This document shows, in pieces, positions 53,412 through 62,143 of a stretch of DNA of 64,000 bases. This DNA comes from Microvirga makkahensis (GTDB taxonomy: Bacteria; Pseudomonadota; Alphaproteobacteria; Rhizobiales; Beijerinckiaceae). Below the pieces are notes generated by a model. The model searched no databases and was not told the DNA's origin. It was given only the letters and a program-made list of their open reading frames with translations. The stretch lies in NCBI RefSeq assembly GCF_009830105.1, contig NZ_WURB01000005.1:1-64000 (forward strand). The letters are read 5' to 3'. The position numbers and the translations under genes were made by a program. Each line of letters starts with the position of its first letter. Position 1 is the stretch's first letter.

Positions 53412-54713
53412 ATGGCGTCGTCTTTCAAGGATAGGGAGAGGGGGCTCGCCGCCGGGGCGGCCCTGACTGTGCTGATGATGGGCGCGCTGGCGCTTTCTGG
53501 ATGCATGGGATCTCCTCGCCGGGCGCAGAAGCCGAGCCGGCCCGTTCCGAAAGCCGCTTCCCATCAGCCAGTCTCCCACGCTGAATATTCTCCGGAGGGC
53601 GCTTTCGTTGCTCCGGTGCAGGATTACGCCGCCGGGGGACCCCACTCTCCGGTGAGAGACACCGTCATCGGCAGCGGCCCTGTGAAGGTCGCGCTGATCC
53701 TGCCGCTGTCCGGCTCCTCGCAGGGAGCCGCGGTGGCGCAGAGCATGCGCAACGCCGCCGAACTGGCGGTCGGCGAGTTTCCGGGCGCGGATCTCAGCGT
53801 TCTCGTGAAGGACGATCGCGGCACGCCGGAAGGCGCGCGGGAGGCTGCCCACAAGGCCCTTGCGGAAGGAGCCCAACTCATCCTCGGCCCGCTTTTCGCC
53901 GGCTCCGTCCAGGCGGCGGGGCAGGTGGCGCGGGAGGCTGGCAAGCCTCTCATCGGCTTCTCCTCCGACAGGGCGGCCGCCACGCAGGGCGTCTATCTCC
54001 TGAGCTTCATGGTCCAGGCTGAGGTCGACCGCATCGTTGCCTATGCCGCCTCGCAGAACCGCCGCTCCCTTGCGGCCCTGATTCCCGATACGACCTATGG
54101 CCACGTGGCCGAGGCGCAGATGCGGGAGGCGGCTGCCGAGAACCGCATCCGCATCGTCGCCGTCGAGCGCTATCCGGCCGGACAGCCCTACGGCGCCGTG
54201 TCGCGCCTGGGCGCCATCGTCGGCGGTCCGTCGCCGCAGGCCGATGCGCTGTTCATTCCCGACAATGGCGACGGATTGCCTGCGGTCGCTCAGGCGCTGC
54301 GGGCGGTTCGCTTCAATGCGCAGCAGGTGAAGCCGCTCGGCACCGGTCTGTGGGACGAGGCGCGCGTGTTCGCCCTGCCAGGTCTCCAGGGCGGCTGGTT
54401 CGCGGCGCCGGACAAGCGCGGCTTCACGGATTTCGCCGCGCGGTACCGGGCACGCTTCGGCAACGAGCCGGTGCGCCTTGCCACCCTGTCCTACGATGCG
54501 GTGACCCTGGCGGCGGCTCTCGCCCGCATGCAGGGGCCTCAGGCCTATAATGACAGTGTGCTCACGAATGGGGCGGGCTTCGACGGGGCCGACGGTGTGT
54601 TCCGCCTCAATCCCAACGGCACCAACGACCGCGCCCTGACCGTTCAGGAGGTGCGGGGCGGCACGGCCGCCGTCATCAGCACCGCGCCGCGCACTCTGAT
54701 GGCGAGCTACTGA
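53412..54713 (+). CDS. LpoA-like penicillin-binding protein activator lipoprotein
   Basis: The 433-residue protein has a lipobox ALSGC (Cys31), so it is a lipoprotein. A Pro/Ser-rich linker precedes a type I periplasmic-binding-protein fold (about 85-425): VALILPLSGSSQGAAVAQSM, LGPLFAGSVQAAG, YGHVAEAQ, and DAVTLAAALARM. In gammaproteobacteria LpoA activates PBP1a, and its gene is adjacent to rsmI-yraN, as here. The alphaproteobacterial homologue lacks the TPR half of LpoA, so a role as a periplasmic PBP activator is inferred from position. Confidence 0.85.
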   Translation: MASSFKDRERGLAAGAALTVLMMGALALSGCMGSPRRAQKPSRPVPKAASHQPVSHAEYSPEGAFVAPVQDYAAGGPHSPVRDTVIGSGPVKVALILPLSGSSQGAAVAQSMRNAAELAVGEFPGADLSVLVKDDRGTPEGAREAAHKALAEGAQLILGPLFAGSVQAAGQVAREAGKPLIGFSSDRAAATQGVYLLSFMVQAEVDRIVAYAASQNRRSLAALIPDTTYGHVAEAQMREAAAENRIRIVAVERYPAGQPYGAVSRLGAIVGGPSPQADALFIPDNGDGLPAVAQALRAVRFNAQQVKPLGTGLWDEARVFALPGLQGGWFAAPDKRGFTDFAARYRARFGNEPVRLATLSYDAVTLAAALARMQGPQAYNDSVLTNGAGFDGADGVFRLNPNGTNDRALTVQEVRGGTAAVISTAPRTLMASY

Positions 54714-54795
54714 GGACATCGATCGACTGCCCTTCTTCTCACCCCATGCGGAAGGGTTGGGGGCCGACTGGGTGAGCGGGAAAACCAGTCAGATA

Positions 54796-54831
54796 TTGTC
54801 ATCACCGGTCTCGTGCCGGTGATCCCGATGG
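54796..54831. repeat. Short palindromic repeat copy
   Basis: It has ttgtcatcaccggt followed by accggtgatccc-type inverted halves, nearly identical to the first 35 bp of the 63.8-kb copy. It lies between convergent lpoA-like and osmC genes. Confidence 0.55.
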
Positions 54832-54853
54832 GGAAGAGCGCAGCGCTCCAACT

Positions 54854-55363
54854 CTATTTGCGCGTCAGCGTCGCGCTCAGATCGGGCTTGTGGTTGAGGG
54901 TCTGGAACACCACGCAGTAGCGCTCCGTCAGCTTGAGCAGCTGATCGATCTTCTCCTGCGGCGCGTCGGTATCTACCTCGAAGGAAAGGCGGATGTTCTT
55001 GAAGCCGACCGGCGCAGTTTTGTCGACGCCGAGCGTGCCACGGAAATCGAGATCGCCTTCCGCCTTCACGGAGCCATGACGAAGATCGATTTCGAGCGCG
55101 GTTGCGACCGCCTTCAGGGTCACGCCCGCGCAGGCGACGAGCGCCTCGAGGAGCATGTCGCCGGAGCACAGCTCCGCGCCTGAACCGCCGGTGGCCGGGT
55201 GAAGGCCCGCCACCGCCAGCGCCCGGCCGGTCTCGACCTTGCAGGCGATGTGCTGGTCATCGAGCGTTCCTTGCGCTTTGAGCGTGATGACGGCGGCTTC
55301 GGGGTTGCTGCGGTATTGATCCTTCAGTGGCGCCTGAAGGGCGCGCAGTTCGGTCGAGTCCAT
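54854..55363 (-). CDS. OsmC/Ohr family protein
   Basis: The 169-residue protein has the OsmC fold, with one active-site Cys near LLEALVACAGVTLKAVA (about 89-105) and another in GSGAELCSGDMLLEAL. OsmC proteins reduce organic hydroperoxides with a pair of Cys. Only part of the second Cys motif (YCVVFQTL, near 147) is in the usual place. It lies 15 bp after ssuB in the same direction, as the last gene of an ssuA-ssuC-ssuB-osmC operon. Linking a peroxidase to sulfonate uptake fits sulfur-related redox stress, but the link is inferred. Confidence 0.88.
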   Translation of the reverse strand: MDSTELRALQAPLKDQYRSNPEAAVITLKAQGTLDDQHIACKVETGRALAVAGLHPATGGSGAELCSGDMLLEALVACAGVTLKAVATALEIDLRHGSVKAEGDLDFRGTLGVDKTAPVGFKNIRLSFEVDTDAPQEKIDQLLKLTERYCVVFQTLNHKPDLSATLTRK

Positions 55364-55378
55364 GGTGCCGGTCCTTGG

Positions 55379-56167
55379 TTACCACCACAAAGCGGCGGCC
55401 TGGCGGTCGCGCTCGCGTTGCGGCTGCTGTCGAGAGGTGTTGAGGGAATGATCGAGCGCCGTCAAGACACGGCGCACGGAGCTTTCGAAGGCCAAGCCCG
55501 TCTTGTCGCGCGGGCGGGCGAGGGTGAGCGGCAGTTCATCGAAGATTCGGCCCGGCTTCGGCTGCATGACGATGGCGCGATCAGCGAGCGTCACCGCTTC
55601 CTGCACGTCGTGTGTGACGAGAACGACGGTTGGGCGCGTCTCTTCCCACAAGCCCAGCAGATGCTCGTGCAGGCTCGCGCGGGTGAACGCGTCGAGAGCC
55701 GAGAAGGGCTCGTCGAGAAGCAGCACCTTCGGGTTGGTCACGAAGGCGCGGGCAATGGCGACACGCTGTTGCTGGCCGCCGGAGAGATCGCGCGGCCAGC
55801 GTTCGGCATGTTCGGACAGCCCGATCTTCTCAAGTGCATGCCTCACGCGGGATTTGCGCTCGGTCGCACTGAGGTGATCCAGCCCGAAGGCAATGTTCTC
55901 GGAAACCGTGAGCCATGGCAGGAGGCGCGGCTCCTGGAACACGATGCCGACAGATGGATGCGGGCCCGAGAGCGCTTCGCCATCGAGGCGGATGGCGCCC
56001 CCACTCGCCCGGTCTAGGCCGGCGATGAGGCGTAGGAGCGTGGTCTTGCCGCAGCCCGAGCCGCCGATGAGAGAAACGATCTCGCCTTCGCGAACGGAGA
56101 GATTGATGTCGGACAGCGCACGCGTGCCGTCGGCGTAGGTTTTGGAAAGGTGTTCGAGTTGCAACAT
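55379..56167 (-). CDS. ssuB: Sulfonate/nitrate-type ABC transporter ATP-binding protein
   Basis: This 262-residue subunit drives import by the adjacent permease. It has Walker A GGSGCGKTT (35-43), signature LSGGQQQR, Walker B VLLLDEPFSALD, and H-loop VTHDVQEAV. The LRLIAGLDRASGG-type spacing and C-terminal length fit the SsuB/TauB/NrtD class. ATG 56167 overlaps the permease stop by 1 base. The aliphatic sulfonate specificity rests on the SsuA-like receptor in the same operon. Confidence 0.93.
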   Translation of the reverse strand: MLQLEHLSKTYADGTRALSDINLSVREGEIVSLIGGSGCGKTTLLRLIAGLDRASGGAIRLDGEALSGPHPSVGIVFQEPRLLPWLTVSENIAFGLDHLSATERKSRVRHALEKIGLSEHAERWPRDLSGGQQQRVAIARAFVTNPKVLLLDEPFSALDAFTRASLHEHLLGLWEETRPTVVLVTHDVQEAVTLADRAIVMQPKPGRIFDELPLTLARPRDKTGLAFESSVRRVLTALDHSLNTSRQQPQRERDRQAAALWW

Positions 56168-57045
56168 TACAGTCTCTCCCGCACCGTATCTTGCCAGCGC
56201 ACGAGCGGCTTGGTGAGAAGAACGAGCAGGCTGTCGGCGATCTTGCCCAGAAGCGCGAAGGCGATGATGGCGGCGAGGATCTGATCGGGTTTGCCCATCT
56301 GCTGCCCGTCAACAAGCAGATAGCCGAGCCCTTCCGAGGCGCCCATGAACTCGGCTGCGACCACGAACATGAAGCCGAGGCCGAGACCGGAGCGCAGCGC
56401 AATTACCGCTTCGGGCAGAACGGCCGGCAGCAAAATGCGTTTTGCGAGCTTGACGCGCGAGAGGCGGAACACGTGACCGACTTCCACGAGCTTGCGGTCG
56501 ACGGACAGGATCGCGCCCGCAATGCCGAGATAGACCGGAAAGAACACGCCGACGGCGATCAGCGCCACCTTCGAGGCTTCGAAGATGCCGAGCCACAGGA
56601 TGAACAGCGGCACCCAGGCGATGGATGGGATGGCGCGCAGGGCCTGCAGCGTGGGATCGAGCACGCGGCGAACCGTGCCGCTGGCGCCGGAGAGCGCGCC
56701 GAAGACGATGCCGGCCACGGCGCCCAGAGCGAAGCCGGCGGCGATGCGCCAGAGCGTGGCCCAGACATGGGTCCATAATTCGCCCGTCTCGGCGAGGGCC
56801 CAGAGCGTCGCGGCGATGCGGCTCGGTGGCGGAACAAGGCGCCCCTGGGCGAGGCCGAAACGCACGGCGGCCTCCCAGAGGAGCGCCACCGCAACGGGAA
56901 GCAAAAGGCCGAGAAGCATGCGCCAGTCGAAGGCGCGACGCTTCTCGGCAGGGGAAGGAGCCGCGAGAGCGGCGGCTTCCTGTTGGGAGGACCAGGCGGA
57001 AGTTGCGATCTCGCCTGACACGGCGCTCTCCCGTGATGCCGTCAT
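56167..57045 (-). CDS. ssuC: Sulfonate-type ABC transporter permease
   Basis: The 292-residue inner-membrane protein has about six helices after a 35-residue hydrophilic start. The ABC coupling segment is visible at KLVEVGHVFRLSRVKLAKRILLP (about 195-217), with its invariant Gly replaced by a conservative FRLS. IPSIAWVPLFILWLGIFEASKV is a typical SsuC/TauC block. It overlaps both neighbours by a single base, so the three ABC genes form one translationally coupled operon. Confidence 0.92.
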   Translation of the reverse strand: MTASRESAVSGEIATSAWSSQQEAAALAAPSPAEKRRAFDWRMLLGLLLPVAVALLWEAAVRFGLAQGRLVPPPSRIAATLWALAETGELWTHVWATLWRIAAGFALGAVAGIVFGALSGASGTVRRVLDPTLQALRAIPSIAWVPLFILWLGIFEASKVALIAVGVFFPVYLGIAGAILSVDRKLVEVGHVFRLSRVKLAKRILLPAVLPEAVIALRSGLGLGFMFVVAAEFMGASEGLGYLLVDGQQMGKPDQILAAIIAFALLGKIADSLLVLLTKPLVRWQDTVRERL

Positions 57046-58013
57046 TAGCGGGTGGCCGTGGCGAAGCGGCGGTCGATGAGGGCATCGACGGCGGCTTTCA
57101 CATCCGCATCGGCGGGAACGACGCCAGCCTGCTGCAGGGCGAGGCCCGCCGCGATGATCGTGTCGGCCTGTGGCTGGCCGATGGCCGAATGGGTGAGTTC
57201 GGTGCGCTCCAGCTGACGCTCGATCACCGTGTCCGGCAGTTTGGTGTAGGTCGCGAGGATCTTCTTCAGCTCCTCCGGGTTGGCGAGGGCGTATTGGCGG
57301 GCCTGCTCATAGGCCTTCAGCACCCGACCCACGAGAGCCGGATTGTCCGTGGCGAAGCTCTCGGACACGTTCAGCACGCCCCAGGTGTTGGCGGCCGCGT
57401 TGCGATAGAAGAGCCGGGCGCCGCTCTCCACCTCTGCGGCGGCCATCAACGGATCGAGGCCAGCCCAGGCATCCACATCGCCGCGCTCGAGAGCGGTGCG
57501 GCCGTCCGGGTGCTGGAGCAGGACGAGCTTCACGTCCTTCTCGGTAAGCTTGGCCTCCTGAAGGGCGCGCACGAGGAAGATGTGCGGGTCGGTGCCGCGG
57601 GTGACGGCGACGCGCTTGCCCTTGAGGTCCTCAACCTTGGTGATGCTCGTGTCCTTGCGGGTGACGAGGGCGGTCCATTCGGGACGGGAATAGACGTAGA
57701 TCGACTTGATCGGGTTGCCGTTGATCTTCGCGATCAGGGCCGCGGCGCCGGCGGTGGAGCCGAAATCGATCGATCCGGCATTGAGGAACTCCAGCGCCTT
57801 GTTGGAGCCGAGCGACTGCACCCAGCGGACGCCGACGCCGTCCTTCTCCAGCTCCTTCTCCAGGAAGCCCTTGTCCTTTAGGACGAGGCTCACCGGGTTG
57901 TAGGTGGCGAAGTCGATCTTGATCTCCTTCGGTTGCGCAAGAGCGCCGGTGGCGAAGGAGGTCAGGCCGGTTGCAAGGGAGGCGGCGAGGAGAAGACGGC
58001 GGGTCAGGCTCAT
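57045..58013 (-). CDS. ssuA: Aliphatic sulfonate substrate-binding protein
   Basis: The periplasmic receptor, about 322 residues, has a signal peptide (MSLTRRLLLAASLATGLTS... to ALA, about 1-27). It then has the NMT1/SsuA-like core with KIDFATYNPVSLVLKDKGFLEKEL (split), WVQSLGSNKALEFLNAGSIDFG, and KRVAVTRGTDPHIFL. ATG 58013 is preferred over ATG 58028, five codons earlier. It is the first gene of ssuA-ssuC-ssuB-osmC. No ssuD monooxygenase or ssuE is adjacent, so desulfonation must be encoded elsewhere. A good promoter (TTGACA-17-CATAAA) lies upstream. Confidence 0.92.
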   Translation of the reverse strand: MSLTRRLLLAASLATGLTSFATGALAQPKEIKIDFATYNPVSLVLKDKGFLEKELEKDGVGVRWVQSLGSNKALEFLNAGSIDFGSTAGAAALIAKINGNPIKSIYVYSRPEWTALVTRKDTSITKVEDLKGKRVAVTRGTDPHIFLVRALQEAKLTEKDVKLVLLQHPDGRTALERGDVDAWAGLDPLMAAAEVESGARLFYRNAAANTWGVLNVSESFATDNPALVGRVLKAYEQARQYALANPEELKKILATYTKLPDTVIERQLERTELTHSAIGQPQADTIIAAGLALQQAGVVPADADVKAAVDALIDRRFATATR

Positions 58014-58132
58014 TTTCAAAAGTCCCATGATGCGCGCATGGGAGCTTGGGCTTAAGGCCCTGGAGCGCCCGACGCTTTAGCTGCACTTGTTTCGCGCCCG
58101 CAAGCTGCTTGCTCAAATCGGCGCGTGTTCTT

Positions 58133-58161
58133 TTTATGGGACGGTGCGTTTCGTATGTCAA
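58133..58161 (-). promoter_or_regulatory. Sigma-70-type promoter for the ssu operon
   Basis: The minus strand reads TTGACA (58156-58161), 17 bp, then CATAAA (58133-58138). The spacing is ideal and it lies about 120 bp upstream of ssuA. The long leader leaves room for control, but no riboswitch was recognised. Confidence 0.5.
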
Positions 58162-58275
58162 ACTTAATTTCATATATAGAACACTCTATCCGTTTAAGCG
58201 GATTAGTCGAGCCTGCTCTTGGGTGCAGGCGCAGGGAGTGATAAGCGAGAAGCAGTTTCCGATCGCGGTTGTTCC

Positions 58276-61023
58276 ATGCGGCTCCAGAATCCAGACGCTA
58301 TCCTGAAGTCTCTCGGTGATCAGCCGATCCACGATGCCGGGGAGCTGCGGGCCAAGCTCGTGCCCGAACTCAAGCTCTACCTGGAGGAAGGCCGCGCCAA
58401 GGCGGAGCAGCAGCTTCTGGACACCAAGGACGGCCTCGTCTGCGCCAAATATCTCTCGGCGCACATGGATAGCCTCGTCCGCCTCGTGCACGAGGCCGTG
58501 GTGTGCCATGTCTACCCGGCGGGAAATCCATCGTCAGGCGAGCGCATCGCCGTGGTGGCGACCGGCGGCTACGGCCGGGGCACCCTGGCTCCCGGCTCGG
58601 ACGTCGATCTGCTGTTCCTTCTTCCCTACAAGCAGACGGCCTGGAGCGAGAGCGTCGTCGAGGCGATGCTCTATGTGCTGTGGGATCTCAAGCTGAAGGT
58701 CGGGCATGCCACCCGCTCGGTGGAGGATTGCATGCGCGAGGCGGGTGCGGACATGACGATCCGCACCTCGCTCCTGGAGGCCCGGTTCCTTTTCGGGGAT
58801 CGAGCCCTTTTCGACGACCTCGTGCAGCGCATCGACAAGGAGATTGTCGCAGCCTCCGCTGCGGAGTTCGTCGACGCGAAGCTGAAAGAACGCGACGCGC
58901 GCGTCGCGAAGGCCGGCGCGTCGCGCTATCTCGTCGAGCCCAACGTCAAGGACGGCAAGGGCGGCCTACGCGATCTCAACACGCTGTTCTGGATCGGCAA
59001 ATACGTCTATCAGGTGAAGAGGCCGAGAGATCTCGTGAAGGCGGGCCTCTTCACGCCGGAGGAGTTTAAGCTCTTCCAGCGCTGCGAGGAATTCCTGTGG
59101 CGCGTGCGTTGCCACATGCACTTCGCGACGGGCCGCGCGGAAGAGCGCCTCACCTTCGACCTGCAGCGCATGATCGCCGAGCGCATCGGCTTCGCGCCTC
59201 GCGGCGGGTTATCCGCGGTCGAGCGCTTCATGAAGGCCTACTTTCTCGTTGCCAAGGACGTGGGCGATCTGACCGCCATTGTCTGCGCGGAGCTCGAAGC
59301 GCGCCAGACGAAGAAGCGGCCCATGCTCGATCGCGTGTTCGGGCGCTTTCGCCGCCGCCGCGGCGGCAAGCTCGCGGGCAACGACTTCATTATTGACAAC
59401 AACCGCATCAACGTGAGCAGCGACGACGTATTCGAGCGCGATCCCGTCAATCTCATCCGCCTGTTCTGGCTCGCGGACAAGCACAACCTCGCGATCCACC
59501 CCGATGCGACGCGGCTGGCGACACGCTCCCTCAAGCTGATTGGACAGAACCTGCGCCGGGACCCGGAGGCGAACAAGCTCTTCCTCGACATCATCACGTC
59601 CAGGAATGCGCCGGAAGTGGTTCTGCGGCGCATGAACGAAGCGGGTGTGCTCGGCCGCTTCGTGCCCGACTTCGGGCGCATCGTCGCGATGATGCAGTTC
59701 AACATGTACCATCACTACACGGTCGACGAGCATCTCATCCGCTCCATCGGCGTGCTGACGGAGATAGAGGCGGGGCAGCTCGGTAACGAGCATCCGCTCG
59801 CCAATCAGATCTTCGGCACGATCCAGAACCGCCGCGCGCTCTACGTCGCGGTGTTCCTGCACGACATCGCCAAGGGACGCCCGCGGGATCACTCGATGGA
59901 AGGTGCAGTGATCGCGCGAAAGCTCGGCCCGCGTTTCGGATTGAGCGAAGCCGAGACGAATACGGTGGCGTGGCTGATCGAGCACCATCTGCTCATGTCG
60001 AACACGGCGCAGAGCCGTGACCTGTCGGATCCCGCCACCATCAAGAGCTTCGCCGATGCCGTGCAGACGATGGAGCGCCTGAAGCTCCTGCTCGTGCTCA
60101 CCATCGCCGACATCAAGGCCGTGGGCCCCGGCACCTGGACGGGCTGGAAGGGTCAGCTGCTGCGCACGCTCTATTATGAAACAGAGGTGTTGCTCGGCGG
60201 CGGCGCTGCGGACGTGGCCCGCTCCGATCGCATCCGCCTTGCGCAGGAACAATTACGCAACGCGCTTCCCGATTGGTCCTTCGAGGAGTTCGAGGCCTAT
60301 GCGGCGCGCCACGCGCCGGCCTATTGGCTCAAGACGGACGATGAGCGGCGCGTGAAGCAGGCGCAATTCGTGCGGGATGCGGAAAAGGCTGGACGCACGG
60401 TCGCAACGTCCTACGAGACGGATCATTTCCGCGGCGTCACGGAACTCACCATCCTCTCACCCGATCATCCGCGCCTGCTCGCCATTGTCACCGGCGCCTG
60501 CGCTGCGGGGGGAGGCAATATCGTCGATGCGCAGATCTTCACGACGACCGACGGCATGGCGCTCGACACGATCGTATTGTCGCGAGCTTTCGACCGGGAC
60601 GAGGACGAACTGCGCCGTGCGGGGCGGGTCGCCAAGGCTATCGAGCGCGCGCTGAAAGGCGAGGTGAAGATAGCGGACCTCGTGGCGAGCAAGCGACCCT
60701 CTAAGCCGTCGAAGGCATTCCATGTGCCCCCGGAGGTCACGATCGACAATTCGCTTTCGAGCCGCCAGACCGTCATCGAGGTCTCGGGCCTCGACCGGCC
60801 GGGCCTGCTCTACGATCTCACCACGGCCTTGGGAAAGCTCAATCTCAATATTGCCTCCGCCCATATCGTGACCTTCGGCGAGAAGGCGGTCGACGTGTTC
60901 TACGTGACGGACCTCACAGGCACGAAAGTGACCCATGCGAGCCGCCAGGCCACGATACGCCGCGTCCTGCTGGATGTGTTCAAGACGAACGAAGCGGAGT
61001 CGCTTCAACGGCGAAGCGCTTGA
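58276..61023 (+). CDS. glnD: Bifunctional uridylyltransferase / uridylyl-removing enzyme
   Basis: GlnD senses glutamine and uridylylates or de-uridylylates PII. The 915-residue protein has the nucleotidyltransferase motif GGYGRGTLAPGSDVDLLF (about 97-114), an HD domain (about 520-620, with FLHDIAKGRPRDHS and EHHLLM), and two C-terminal ACT domains (near 725-790 and 835-905, with ELTILSPDHPRLLA and VIEVSGLDRPGLLYDLT). ATG 58276 is chosen as the first start beyond an unconserved upstream frame. It is divergent from ssuA and upstream of grpE. Assignment is certain. Confidence 0.98.
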   Translation: MRLQNPDAILKSLGDQPIHDAGELRAKLVPELKLYLEEGRAKAEQQLLDTKDGLVCAKYLSAHMDSLVRLVHEAVVCHVYPAGNPSSGERIAVVATGGYGRGTLAPGSDVDLLFLLPYKQTAWSESVVEAMLYVLWDLKLKVGHATRSVEDCMREAGADMTIRTSLLEARFLFGDRALFDDLVQRIDKEIVAASAAEFVDAKLKERDARVAKAGASRYLVEPNVKDGKGGLRDLNTLFWIGKYVYQVKRPRDLVKAGLFTPEEFKLFQRCEEFLWRVRCHMHFATGRAEERLTFDLQRMIAERIGFAPRGGLSAVERFMKAYFLVAKDVGDLTAIVCAELEARQTKKRPMLDRVFGRFRRRRGGKLAGNDFIIDNNRINVSSDDVFERDPVNLIRLFWLADKHNLAIHPDATRLATRSLKLIGQNLRRDPEANKLFLDIITSRNAPEVVLRRMNEAGVLGRFVPDFGRIVAMMQFNMYHHYTVDEHLIRSIGVLTEIEAGQLGNEHPLANQIFGTIQNRRALYVAVFLHDIAKGRPRDHSMEGAVIARKLGPRFGLSEAETNTVAWLIEHHLLMSNTAQSRDLSDPATIKSFADAVQTMERLKLLLVLTIADIKAVGPGTWTGWKGQLLRTLYYETEVLLGGGAADVARSDRIRLAQEQLRNALPDWSFEEFEAYAARHAPAYWLKTDDERRVKQAQFVRDAEKAGRTVATSYETDHFRGVTELTILSPDHPRLLAIVTGACAAGGGNIVDAQIFTTTDGMALDTIVLSRAFDRDEDELRRAGRVAKAIERALKGEVKIADLVASKRPSKPSKAFHVPPEVTIDNSLSSRQTVIEVSGLDRPGLLYDLTTALGKLNLNIASAHIVTFGEKAVDVFYVTDLTGTKVTHASRQATIRRVLLDVFKTNEAESLQRRSA

Positions 61024-61085
61024 TTTGTGAGCGCTTCGACCTGATATGTGCCATGACCCTTTTTCCTATCGCTAGTTGATCGACC

Positions 61086-61709
61086 ATGAACCCGAACGAC
61101 ACGGAAAACCAGAACATGAATCCTCAGGCCGAGACCGCCAACGGCGCCGAGAACGAGGCCGCCGCGGCCTCTCAAGCCGACCCGGTTGCCGTTCTCGAGG
61201 CTGAAAAAGCCGACCTGAAGGACAAGCTCCTGCGGCTCATGGCGGATATGGAAAACCTGCGCCGCCGCACGGAGCGTGAGCTGGCGGACGCCCGCACCTA
61301 CGCGGTATCCAACTTCGCCCGCGACATGCTGAATGTGGCCGACAACGTGCGCCGCGCCATCGAGAGCATTCCCGATGAGGCGCGGACGAGCGCCGAGGGA
61401 GCCTTCAAGGGGTTCATCGAGGGCATCGACCTTACCGAGCGCGACCTGCTCAATACCCTGGAGCGTCACGGCGTGAAGAAGCTCGACCCGCACGGCCAGA
61501 AGTTCGATCCGAACGTGCATCAGGCCATGTTCGAGGTGCCCAACCCCGACGTGCCGAGCGGTACCGTGGTGCAGGTCGTGCAGTCCGGCTATGTGATCGG
61601 TGACCGCGTCCTACGTCCGGCCCTGGTCGGCGTGGCCAAGGGCGGCCCGAAGGCTCCGGCCAATGGTGCCGGCTCGGAAGACGCCGACAATCCTTCCTCC
61701 GCTTCTTAA
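61086..61709 (+). CDS. grpE: Nucleotide exchange factor for DnaK
   Basis: GrpE releases ADP from DnaK. The 207-residue product has a disordered acidic N-terminus (1-40), a long coiled coil (about 42-105, with [24 protein letters not shown] split) and the C-terminal beta domain containing [21 protein letters not shown] and [28 protein letters not shown] (split). ATG 61086 is used; ATG 61116 is in frame. No heat-shock promoter or CIRCE was recognised upstream. It lies 62 bp after glnD. Assignment is certain. Confidence 0.97.
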   Translation: MNPNDTENQNMNPQAETANGAENEAAAASQADPVAVLEAEKADLKDKLLRLMADMENLRRRTERELADARTYAVSNFARDMLNVADNVRRAIESIPDEARTSAEGAFKGFIEGIDLTERDLLNTLERHGVKKLDPHGQKFDPNVHQAMFEVPNPDVPSGTVVQVVQSGYVIGDRVLRPALVGVAKGGPKAPANGAGSEDADNPSSAS

Positions 61710-61816
61710 GACAACTTCGAGGCGGTTGCCGAATAGGGCCATCCTTCTTCCCTCTCCTTGCAGGGAGGGGGAAAGGTAGAGCCGAATCGGGGCCAGCCGC
61801 GGAGTTTCCCCAATCC

Positions 61817-62109
61817 ATTCCCCTTGAAGCCATCGGCGTCGCCATCTTCGCCTTGATGGCGGCCCTCGAAGGCCGGAGGTGAAGCCGTGTGCTCCTGTGG
61901 GCGGACGCCCTGGGGCTTGCCTTTTTGCCATCGACGGCACGGTGAAGGCTCTCGCGGCTGGTGTGCCGGTCCTGTCCGCCATCGCGCTCGGCACCATCAC
62001 GGCGACCTTCGGAGGCATGATCCGCGACATCTTCGCGGGAATCATCCCCCTCGTCCTGCGGCATGAGATCTACGTGACCGCGGCGGCGCTGGGAGCCGCG
62101 TCGCTGTGA
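61817..62109 (+). pseudogene. Remnant of a TRIC cation-channel family (UPF0126) gene
   Basis: The sequence begins IPLEAIGVAIFALMAALEGRR, the first helix of TRIC/UPF0126 proteins, and stops at TGA (near 61878). It resumes LLWADALGLAFF, then after a one-base loss in a T run (61924-61929) continues TVKALAAGVPVLSAIALGTITATFGGMIRD (split) and EIYVTAAALGAASL. The whole middle (about 75 residues with the first GGGTLRD repeat) is missing. One deletion, one frameshift and a truncated end make it a pseudogene. Family members are about 200 residues with seven helices. Confidence 0.78.
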
Positions 62110-62143
62110 CGTTGCAGGGTGTCGGCCTTCCTGAGGCGGGGAC

